The notes beneath the pieces were generated by a model that worked only from the letters and a program-made list of their open reading frames with translations, did not search any database and was not told the origin of the DNA. 8,995 nt of DNA from Bacillota bacterium (GTDB lineage Bacteria; Bacillota_G; SHA-98; UBA4971), in assembly GCA_012512055.1 (NCBI GenBank), contig JAAZEW010000207.1, positions 1 through 8,995 on the forward strand, given 5' to 3'. The position numbers were made by a program, and so were the translations under genes. Positions 1-5,677 of the stretch are shown piece after piece (within the stretch, counting starts at the first letter, position 1; every line of letters begins with the position of its first letter).

Positions 1-104
1 CCAGTCACTAAGAGCACCACGCAACATGAAACAAGAGCGATTTCTCTTCTGCGTTCGACAAATACCGACGCTCGCTCCTGCCTATAACAGGGGCTGGACG
101 TCAT
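1..104 (-). CDS. Partial membrane protein N-terminus (probable ABC transporter permease), runs off left edge
   Basis: A minus-strand ATG at 104-102 is preceded by a perfect AAGGAGG ribosome binding site (113-119) with 8-nt spacing. The frame then stays open for 34 codons to the window edge. The visible protein begins MTSSPCYRQERASVFVERRR and continues into a hydrophobic run (IALVSCCVVLLVT). A basic N-terminus followed by a membrane segment is typical of a polytopic inner-membrane protein. The gene lies downstream of a solute-binding protein on the same strand, where sugar ABC operons usually carry a MalF/MalG-type permease. That identity is inferred from context; no permease motif is within the visible part. 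The start overlaps the TGA of a short upstream open frame (ATGA). Confidence 0.55.
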   Translation of the reverse strand, partial: MTSSPCYRQERASVFVERRREIALVSCCVVLLVT

Positions 105-265
105 GATCCCATCCTCCTTGCAGTGTAATAACCCTGCTTTTGCCAGATATCAATTCCGGCACTTATCAGCGCTGAGTCTATTGGGCATACTATTCTGCCA
201 AAAACGCAAAACTCCTTCTTTCGAGCCGGAATTGGAATCCTATACCAGTTGTTCTCTACTGTACA
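101..265 (-). other. Short open frame overlapping the next start (ATGA); uncertain
   Basis: Between the solute-binding protein stop and the next start, a minus-strand frame of 54 codons is open from 265 and ends with TGA at 103-101. That stop overlaps the ATG of the following gene. It contains plausible protein-like sequence (for example NNWYRIPIPARKKEF) but has no ATG, GTG or TTG. A separate 12-codon frame starts at ATG 278 behind a weak AGGTGA and ends at TAG 242-240; reading on would need a +1 shift. It may be a broken small gene, a sequencing indel or chance. No function is assigned. The 9-bp inverted repeat AATTCCGGC (about 152-160) / GCCGGAATT (about 225-233) also lies here. Confidence 0.2.
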
Positions 266-291
266 TCATTATCGGCATGTAGTCACCTAGT

Positions 292-1764
292 TTATTCAAA
301 GCTGGATAAAGATGTTACAAACTCATCAGGGCTAAGAGCCCCTCTCCAAAACTGATCCATCATGGGACTGATTACTTGTTCTCGCAGAAGCTTTTCTTTT
401 TCCTTCATCTCAGAAGACAGGTTACGATACATCCTGCCCGTTGCTGCAGCTCCTAAAAGAAAACGCCTGCTGGCGCCGTCAAGCACAGTGGCAGGATCAA
501 ATCCATACTTGCGGTCTTCAGTTCTGGCAGGCACTACAGGCAACTCGCCTGCAAGCCATAGGGCCTCTTTCCGGACCAGGGTTTCGGCAAGCCTGACAGC
601 CAGATATGCACTGTCTTCGCCTCCTGCGCCGGGGCACGCAAATACCATAGCTGCATGGACATCAATACATCGAGAGCTCATACCTCCTGTAGGATGAGGC
701 ACAGGCAGAAGTACTGGCTCTATCGTTTCTTCCCCGGAGGATACACTACCTGAGGCTATCCTATCCTGCCTTTCACGGACATGCCTTAGAAAACCGGGGC
801 CTACCGGCCCTATCACAGCGGCCCTACCCGTCCAGAAGAGCTCAAGCATTCTGTCAGTCATTGTCTGGACAGGTTCGGGAAAGCCTTTATTTGCCTTAAT
901 ATCCTGAAGAAAAGACAAGCTGGATTTTATGGCCTCTCCTTGCCACATAAGGCTGCCGTCCTCTGATAGCACAAGCCCTCTTCCGGTTGCCTCCATGAGT
1001 GTGTCAAGGACATAAGTAGCTGTTGTATCCAGCACAAGCCCATATTTTACGTATTCCTCCGGAACCCCCGCTTCCCGCGCCCTTAGCGTCTTTACCATCG
1101 TCAGGATGTCTTGATACGACCACCCATAAAGCATGACTTGCTCGACATTGATGCCTGCCTCTCGAAGGATCGCTGCATTTCCCGCCCAAGACTTCACCGC
1201 TATCCATGAAGGCCATGCCCACAGGCGATTGTCCACGGACACAGACTGCAAAGAAGAAAGTTCGAAGTCTGTGGCCGGGGCAGCTTTGATATCCTCTCTT
1301 GGTTCGTCACATACGAACATGTTGATAGGCACGACTTGCCCACTCTCAACAAGGGATGGATCGAACGGGGCTATGCATATGTTAGGAGGGGTTGCGTTTT
1401 CAACCGCCCCGGCTATTGCCTTTCCGACTTCATCCAGCGGCAAAAGCACGTATTCCACATCCACATTTGGATAACCGGCCTGAAATTCTTCAATTACCTC
1501 TTCAACGAGATCGTCATATCCGTACCCGTCCCGAAACATAGGCCAGCGAGTGCTCCATACCTTCAACGTGTATTGCTTGGCAGGATCGATCCTCACCCAA
1601 GGGTGGACACGGTACCCTCTTAACCGCGACACCAATGCCCGAGGGTGATATGGCCCGGGGGGCATGAGCCCCGGCCGAGTGAATACCACCATAGCGCATA
1701 TGATAACACCTAACAGCGCGATTACGGTTACTACGAGGGCAATTCCAAGAACCTTTCCAGACAC
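292..1764 (-). CDS. Extracellular solute-binding protein, membrane-anchored (ABC sugar-type, family 1-like)
   Basis: This 490-residue protein has an N-terminal membrane segment (about residues 5-28), then a proline-rich linker, then a periplasmic-binding-protein-like region from about residue 66. The opening strand and helix pattern (YTLKVW, then VIEEFQAGYPNVDVEYV) and the later LWAWPSWIAVKSW...LREAGI stretch resemble family 1 carbohydrate-binding proteins. Such proteins capture a ligand outside the membrane and deliver it to an ABC permease. Unusually there is no lipobox: Cys23 is preceded by Ile-Ile, so anchoring is probably by the uncleaved helix. The start is GTG (1764-1762) with AGGAGGG at 1771-1777, 6 nt upstream. 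A probable permease gene follows on the same strand; the L,D-transpeptidase gene lies 97 bp upstream. The ligand cannot be predicted. Confidence 0.8.
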   Translation of the reverse strand: MSGKVLGIALVVTVIALLGVIICAMVVFTRPGLMPPGPYHPRALVSRLRGYRVHPWVRIDPAKQYTLKVWSTRWPMFRDGYGYDDLVEEVIEEFQAGYPNVDVEYVLLPLDEVGKAIAGAVENATPPNICIAPFDPSLVESGQVVPINMFVCDEPREDIKAAPATDFELSSLQSVSVDNRLWAWPSWIAVKSWAGNAAILREAGINVEQVMLYGWSYQDILTMVKTLRAREAGVPEEYVKYGLVLDTTATYVLDTLMEATGRGLVLSEDGSLMWQGEAIKSSLSFLQDIKANKGFPEPVQTMTDRMLELFWTGRAAVIGPVGPGFLRHVRERQDRIASGSVSSGEETIEPVLLPVPHPTGGMSSRCIDVHAAMVFACPGAGGEDSAYLAVRLAETLVRKEALWLAGELPVVPARTEDRKYGFDPATVLDGASRRFLLGAAATGRMYRNLSSEMKEKEKLLREQVISPMMDQFWRGALSPDEFVTSLSSFE

Positions 1765-1863
1765 GCAAATCCCTCCTGTGCATCATGAGAGAGGCCTTCA
1801 AGTCGCAGCCGGGAACCCTGCCCGGGCACAGTCGAAGCACCCGCGTGATTTTGGAGGCCGCGC

Positions 1864-2847
1864 TTATCGCAGCCCCAGAACGTAGAGTTCGTTTATGCCA
1901 ACTCGGCCTGTAGGCGGGAGGCCATAGAGCTTTTGCATCTCTCGGACTGCAGCCTGAACACGAACACCGAACCTTCCGTCTAACGGGCCGGCGTCAAAGG
2001 CTCCTCGCCGAAGGTAGAGTTGGAGTACTTGGACATCGTGACCTGTATCCCCAATTCTGAGGGTGCGCGTAATATCTCCCCTGGGCTCTTCTCCGATTAT
2101 TTCAACTAGCGTCTTAACTGTAACGAGTTCGAAAAGCTCTTCCACGTCTTCATTGAACATCCTGATACACCCTGCGCTGGCTGCACTACCGACTGACCAC
2201 GGTTTGTTCGTGCCATGAATGCCATACCCTCCCCAGGGCACATTAAGCCCCATCCACCTGGTGCCGAACGCCCCACCGGGTGCATAGTCTTTGCTGATGA
2301 TAACAAATTCGCCTATAGGTGTCGGGGTGCGCCACTTTCCGATCGCTATCGGGTATTTCTTGATGACTTCATCGTCTACATAAAGGGTTAGCACGAGCCT
2401 GTTAACGTCGACAACAATCTTTCTTACACCCGGTGGAAGCCCGGCAATTGCAGGAAGAGTGCGTGACGGGCCTGTAGCCATACGAAGCCAGACTGAATCC
2501 GTAACAACGCCGGTGGGTTCCATGTTGACAGCCTTCTGGAATTCTCGCACGGCTGTATCAGTCGATGCGCCAAATATGCCGTCAACCTTCCCGCAGAAAA
2601 AGCCTAAGGCAATAAGACGCTCCTGAAGTTCAGCTACATCGTGCCCGCGCAAATGGGGATGGGTAAGGTGCAGGCTTCGGTAGGCCAAGCTGCATTCACA
2701 CTTTGGAATGATGATTTGGTACTTACCGGGATTCGCCTCAAGAGACACTTGAAACGCACCTGTAGAGACAATAAGAAGCACGTTGAAAGAGGCAAAGGCC
2801 AAGATTGCCAAAAAGACAACAGCTCGCCGTACAATGCGAGAAGACAT
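1864..2847 (-). CDS. L,D-transpeptidase (YkuD family) with two peptidoglycan-binding domains
   Basis: This is a cell-wall crosslinking enzyme of the YkuD family, which forms 3-3 crosslinks or attaches proteins to peptidoglycan through a catalytic cysteine. Counting from the upstream GTG (2856), residues 8-33 form a signal anchor. Residues about 69-127 form a PG_binding_1 repeat (LQERLIALGFFCGKVDGIFG). Residues about 144-255 form the YkuD domain with His214 in GIHGTN and Cys230 in SAGCIRM. Residues about 263-329 form a second PG_binding_1 repeat (LQLYLRRGAFDAGPLDGRFG). The usual SHGC is SAGC, as in other Bacillota members with SxGC, so activity is expected. I choose ATG at 2847 because the Shine-Dalgarno GGGGGTGA (2860-2853) sits 5 nt upstream; the GTG at 2856 lies inside it. 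A perfect inverted repeat abuts this ATG. Confidence 0.92.
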   Translation of the reverse strand: MSSRIVRRAVVFLAILAFASFNVLLIVSTGAFQVSLEANPGKYQIIIPKCECSLAYRSLHLTHPHLRGHDVAELQERLIALGFFCGKVDGIFGASTDTAVREFQKAVNMEPTGVVTDSVWLRMATGPSRTLPAIAGLPPGVRKIVVDVNRLVLTLYVDDEVIKKYPIAIGKWRTPTPIGEFVIISKDYAPGGAFGTRWMGLNVPWGGYGIHGTNKPWSVGSAASAGCIRMFNEDVEELFELVTVKTLVEIIGEEPRGDITRTLRIGDTGHDVQVLQLYLRRGAFDAGPLDGRFGVRVQAAVREMQKLYGLPPTGRVGINELYVLGLR

Positions 2848-2891
2848 AGCGTTCACCCCCGCACTACAGATAGCTTATGAGGGTGAACGCT
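2848..2891 (-). promoter_or_regulatory. Perfect 11-bp inverted repeat sequestering the L,D-transpeptidase Shine-Dalgarno
   Basis: On the plus strand AGCGTTCACCC (2848-2858) is matched perfectly by GGGTGAACGCT (2881-2891), with a 22-nt spacer. In the leftward mRNA the second arm contains most of the GGGGGTGA ribosome binding site and ends exactly at the base before the ATG (2847). The hairpin would hide the ribosome binding site. It could be a translational switch (protein-bound or thermosensitive) or, as DNA, an operator for a dimeric repressor. Confidence 0.6.
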
Positions 2892-2912
2892 CTTAAATGA
2901 ACAGACGGCAAC

Positions 2913-2932
2913 AACCGGCGCAATAACCGGTT
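2913..2932 (-). terminator. Weak hairpin after the BsuPI lipoprotein stop
   Basis: AACCGG (2913-2918) and CCGGTT (2927-2932) form a 6-bp stem with an 8-nt loop directly after the TAA at 2935-2933. No U tract follows in the leftward direction, so termination would be weak. It may simply separate the two genes or be chance. Confidence 0.2.
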
Positions 2933-3409
2933 TTAGTTACCGGGCCAGTAAAAACTCACGTTGTCCGTTTTCACTTTAGGCTTTGTGAGAATCTCTCCGA
3001 ATACTTCGTACTCTCCCGGGGCTACCTGCGCACCTTCAAGGTCGCTGCCATCCCAGACGACTGAGTGTACAGCAAGCTCGTCTGAGGCAATATCGCGCTC
3101 TGTCAGCATCATGATAGCCACCTTATCATGGGACCAACGCCATATTTCAGTATCCCCTGACACCACCACGAAATCGAATTGCATTCCACTGGAGAACTGA
3201 AGTTTCACACTTTCCTCTCCCGTGTTTAGAGCTGCCACAGTGAACACTTGGAAATTCCGCCCGTCCATTCTTATCGGGCTCGTGCCTACCTTAACCTTCA
3301 GATTCCGAAAAGCGTTCACAGAACACCCGGCAACAAGGGTACAGGCAATAAGCGCCAATATCATACACAGGACGACCTTGTTCCCGGCAAGCAATCGCGT
3401 GCAAAACAT
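2933..3409 (-). CDS. BsuPI-domain lipoprotein (intracellular proteinase inhibitor fold)
   Basis: A 158-residue exported lipoprotein. From the chosen Met, a basic/hydrophobic signal ends in a lipobox LVAGC with lipidated Cys29. The remainder matches the BsuPI domain pattern. It has FTVAALNTGEESVKLQFSSG, then FDFVVVSGDTEIWRWS, then a late VVWDGSDLEG followed by APGEYEVFGEI. BsuPI of Bacillus subtilis inhibits subtilisin-type proteases, but secreted lipoproteins with this domain are common and mostly uncharacterised. A subtilase gene lies just upstream on the same strand, so a protease/inhibitor pair is possible. The ATG at 3409 is favoured because AAGGAAGGTGG lies 5 nt upstream; the GTG at 3418 falls inside that site. 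Repeat copy A (3437-3654) occupies the promoter position. Confidence 0.82.
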   Translation of the reverse strand: MFCTRLLAGNKVVLCMILALIACTLVAGCSVNAFRNLKVKVGTSPIRMDGRNFQVFTVAALNTGEESVKLQFSSGMQFDFVVVSGDTEIWRWSHDKVAIMMLTERDIASDELAVHSVVWDGSDLEGAQVAPGEYEVFGEILTKPKVKTDNVSFYWPGN

Positions 3410-3452
3410 CACAACCACCTTCCTTTGTCCGGAAGTCTAAGTAGATCACCAT

Positions 3453-3560
3453 GAGACCGTTGGACTTCTCCGGTAACCGCCGGTTTCGCCAAAGACGTCG
3501 GCCGGTTTTTGCGATTCGGGCGGGCTGTGTTAACATAATATGGGAGAGAACAACGGTCTC
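3453..3560. other. Invertible DNA segment, copy A
   Basis: The segment is bounded by GAGACCGTTG (3453-3462) and its perfect reverse complement CAACGGTCTC (3551-3560). The interior 88 bp matches copy B at 83 of 88 positions by hand alignment, but only after reverse complementation. The arms extend imperfectly outward to a shared GATCAC and inward to a shared TTCTC-rich stretch. Orientation is opposite to copy B while the outer flanks agree. Confidence 0.8.
3509..3539 (+). promoter_or_regulatory. Promoter-like sequence in invertible core A, pointing right
   Basis: TTGCGA (3509-3514) is followed by TAACAT (3531-3536) after 16 bp, or CATAAT (3534-3539) after 19 bp. It includes the palindrome TGTTAACA. 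In this orientation transcription would run antisense into the subtilase gene, away from the lipoprotein gene. This is prediction from motif only. Confidence 0.35.
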
Positions 3561-3656
3561 CACCATAAGTGATCGCCGGCTCCGGAAAATGCACGTACCG
3601 TGTGGAGCCACCCAAGACAATCGGGAAACGAGCGAAAACTAATGAACTCATACTCA

Positions 3657-5330
3657 CTAACCTTCATTGAGCCTTAACGTCCCTATTGTCCCGGATCCGA
3701 CATTAGGACTCACGCGAAGTTCAATCCCTGTTAGAACTCCGCCGCTCGAAGTCACCTTACTTGATGTGCGTCCGAAATAGTCTCCTTCGTCAACAATTCC
3801 GTTGCCGTTTATGTCCATCCATCCATATATGTACCATGAACCGTTCTCGACATTCGTTATCTCAAAGAAACCACCTGCTTTAGGACTTACCATGTCGCTG
3901 CGAGGGGTTGCGCTCATCCCGTCATCGTCTCCGGCAAAGACCTTCATGTCAGTAATCAAGGCACCGTTTACCGCTGCATGAGCATTGACGAGGCCCCAGC
4001 CGTAAGCGTCGTCGTATCCCGGCGTGCCCAAATCCATGGCAGTATTGTGAAGGATACGCCTTATGTTCTCAGGGCCTCTCACGCCTTGGGCGATGAGGAG
4101 AGCTGCAACACCTGCAACTTGAGGCGCTGCCATAGACGTGCCTGAAGCAGACGCAAAAGTATTCATTAGCCACCTGCTGACAATGCTGTCGCCCGGAGCA
4201 GCCACATCAATGCTACTGCCGTAGTTGCTCCAGCTTGCACGGTTAAGGTCAGGGCCGATGGCGCTGACTGCAATAACCTTGGAGTGCCTGGCAGGATATG
4301 CCAGCCACCCTTGTCCTTCGTTTCCTGCAGCCGCTATCATCGTCACGCCCTTATTATACGCGTATTCAATCGCCTGTTCCATAAAGAAGTCTTCACCGCT
4401 TGACGCGCCTCCGATCTGGAAGCTCATGTTAACCACGTCAGCCCCATTGTCCGCTGCATAGTGCAGGGCTTCAATAATCTCAGAGAGGCTCAAGTATCCT
4501 GCTCCTGAATCGTCGGCAGCTTTAAGAGCCATTATTGATACATCCCAATTTATTCCCGAAATACCCAGGCTGTTGTTTGTGACAGCTCCGATTATCCCTG
4601 CAACGTGTGTCCCATGTCCGTTGTGATCAGTTACCCGAGACGTATTATTGTAGAAATCATGGCCTGAAGCGATGTTTCCGGCAAGATCCGGGTGGTCCGC
4701 CTGAACGCCGGTGTCAATGACTGCCACTGTTACACGGGAGCTGCCCGTTGTCTTATCCCACGCGTATGGAAGGCCCATAGCTTCAATTGCCCATTGCCTG
4801 GAAAGATTCGGGTCGTTAGGAATCCGCGATACCCGTACTTCACTTCCCTCGGTGACTCGCCCTACCCAATTAGGCTCAGCGTGTCTTACCAAGGGATTTC
4901 TTCCAAAGTCGTCTGCTGCGCGAACAGGGTCTCGGCCTTCTGGAATCCCGATAACGTGGATGCCGGTTCCTTCTATGACTCGCTTTACATGATATCCTTG
5001 GTTTTCCACCAGTCTTGCGATTTCATCCCCAGGCGTGTTCTCCTGAAAGCTTGCAAGAATATCCGAATCGCGATACTCAGGGCCGCCTGCAGCGGCAAGA
5101 GGTTTGGTTGAAGTCGTTCCTTGCACTACCACTCCGGGGCTGCCTGACACTGACATGCTTGATGCTCTGTAGGAAGTCTCCATCACCACGTGCCCAAGCA
5201 CCTTTCCGTCAGCATGCACATCAACCGGCGGATCCGGCGCTGCGGGCGGGCGGTGAACCTCTCCGAAACTGCCGGACCGGCAACCGGAAAGCAGCAGGCT
5301 TAAAGTTATCAGAAGAGCCAATAGCGGCAA
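3657..5330 (-). CDS. Subtilisin-like serine protease (S8 family), lipoprotein-anchored, with C-terminal Ca-binding loop
   Basis: A surface protease of the subtilase family. Counting from TTG 5330, a lipobox LSGC gives lipidated Cys17. A low-complexity linker follows, then an I9-like propeptide region (about 88-160). The catalytic domain spans about 178-455, with Asp206 (VIDTG), His239 (HGTHVAG), oxyanion Asn337 (AAGNEG) and Ser399 (GTSMAAP), so it should be active. A C-terminal beta-rich domain carries an EF-hand/dockerin-like loop DINGNGIVDEGD (506-517). The TTG start has no ribosome binding site and gives an uncharged signal peptide. ATT codons at 5360 or 5366 in the same frame follow GGAAGGGAG (5370-5378) and add the basic residues RSTKR, so the true start is probably upstream. 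The coordinates given are the conservative limit. The stop codon abuts repeat copy A, so the C-terminus may have been set by its insertion. Confidence 0.93.
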   Translation of the reverse strand: MPLLALLITLSLLLSGCRSGSFGEVHRPPAAPDPPVDVHADGKVLGHVVMETSYRASSMSVSGSPGVVVQGTTSTKPLAAAGGPEYRDSDILASFQENTPGDEIARLVENQGYHVKRVIEGTGIHVIGIPEGRDPVRAADDFGRNPLVRHAEPNWVGRVTEGSEVRVSRIPNDPNLSRQWAIEAMGLPYAWDKTTGSSRVTVAVIDTGVQADHPDLAGNIASGHDFYNNTSRVTDHNGHGTHVAGIIGAVTNNSLGISGINWDVSIMALKAADDSGAGYLSLSEIIEALHYAADNGADVVNMSFQIGGASSGEDFFMEQAIEYAYNKGVTMIAAAGNEGQGWLAYPARHSKVIAVSAIGPDLNRASWSNYGSSIDVAAPGDSIVSRWLMNTFASASGTSMAAPQVAGVAALLIAQGVRGPENIRRILHNTAMDLGTPGYDDAYGWGLVNAHAAVNGALITDMKVFAGDDDGMSATPRSDMVSPKAGGFFEITNVENGSWYIYGWMDINGNGIVDEGDYFGRTSSKVTSSGGVLTGIELRVSPNVGSGTIGTLRLNEG

Positions 5331-5399
5331 TGTTGATATAGTACGTTTTGTGCTTCTAATCCTAATTCTCTCCCTTCCAAGACTGTAAGGTTTGTCTCA

Positions 5400-5422
5400 T
5401 CGATTTCGCGTACTACAATCGA
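5400..5422. promoter_or_regulatory. Possible operator upstream of the protease gene
   Basis: TCGATT (5400-5405) and AATCGA (5417-5422) form a 6-bp inverted repeat with 11-bp spacing, about 35-55 bp before the probable protease start. The size suits a dimeric regulator, but the repeat is short and could be chance. I found no convincing -35/-10 pair for the protease in this intergenic region. Confidence 0.2.
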
Positions 5423-5518
5423 ATTCCTGCATAGGAAACATAAGCTCTACCAGGTAATTGAGGGTATTGCTGGATTGTGAAACCATTAATGGAGAAACCT
5501 GCCAAACTAAAATAATCA

Positions 5519-5547
5519 TTGATCTAGGCTGCCACGGCGGATAACAT
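5519..5547 (+). promoter_or_regulatory. Probable sigma-A promoter of the MATE gene
   Basis: TTGATC (5519-5524), a 17-bp spacer and TAACAT (5542-5547) give a plausible vegetative promoter. Transcription would begin near 5554, leaving a leader of about 124 nt before the ATG at 5678. Confidence 0.45.
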
Positions 5548-5592
5548 AAGTACTGGTGTGCCTGATATCTCTCTGGGCTTCACTGAGTCGCA

Positions 5593-5659
5593 GGGCTTGG
5601 TGATAACCGTTAAGTCCTCGGCTCATTACCAAATTCCCTACCCCGAGAAGCCGGGTAGG
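5593..5659 (+). promoter_or_regulatory. Structured 5' leader of the MATE gene
   Basis: Two hairpins can be drawn. The first (5593-5617) pairs GGGCTTGGT with ACC...AAGTCC around a GATA loop, with a 3-nt bulge and one G-U pair. The second pairs CCTACCC (5637-5643) with GGGTAGG (5653-5659), ending 6 nt before the ribosome binding site GGGAG (5666-5670). I recognise no known riboswitch class. The structures may be an attenuator or coincidental. Confidence 0.25.
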
Positions 5660-5677
5660 ATTTCCGGGAGTAGAAAT

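Larger units (their letters stand above)
3437..3654. repeat. Dispersed repeat element, copy A (invertible core in orientation 1)
   Basis: This stretch recurs at 8601-8953. The left flank CTAAGTAGATCACCAT (3437-3452) is identical to 8601-8616. The right flank (3561-3654) matches 8725-8773 and then 8869-8950 in the same orientation. The 108-bp centre is inverted relative to copy B. The element sits between the subtilase stop (3659-3657) and the lipoprotein ribosome binding site. It encodes no credible protein. Copy B has 7-bp terminal inverted repeats CTAAGTA/TACTTAG; copy A's right end (TACTCAC) has diverged. No target-site duplication is visible. Confidence 0.85.

Noticed and set aside
1809..1828. 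GC-rich palindrome TGCCCGGGCA between the L,D-transpeptidase and the solute-binding protein as a terminator
   Set aside because: The possible stem is only 5 bp with a 7-nt loop and there is no U tract in either direction.
2166..2178. Loss of the SHGC histidine in the L,D-transpeptidase (SAGC) as inactivation
   Set aside because: Bacillota YkuD enzymes commonly have SxGC (for example SKGC), and the catalytic His and Cys are present.
3437..3654. Repeat copies as remnants of a transposase-bearing insertion sequence
   Set aside because: No transposase fragment is recognisable. The flank style vaguely recalls IS-end debris, but this cannot be supported, so they are called dispersed repeats only.
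3409..3657. Short reading frames across repeat copy A on both strands, with similar frames in copy B (8610-8912)
   Set aside because: They recur only because the repeat is duplicated, lack ribosome binding sites, and are cut by the core inversion, so they are not conserved as proteins.
5558..5677. N-terminal extension of the MATE gene from GTG 5558
   Set aside because: It has no ribosome binding site, non-family sequence, and a better ATG with GGGAG at 5678.
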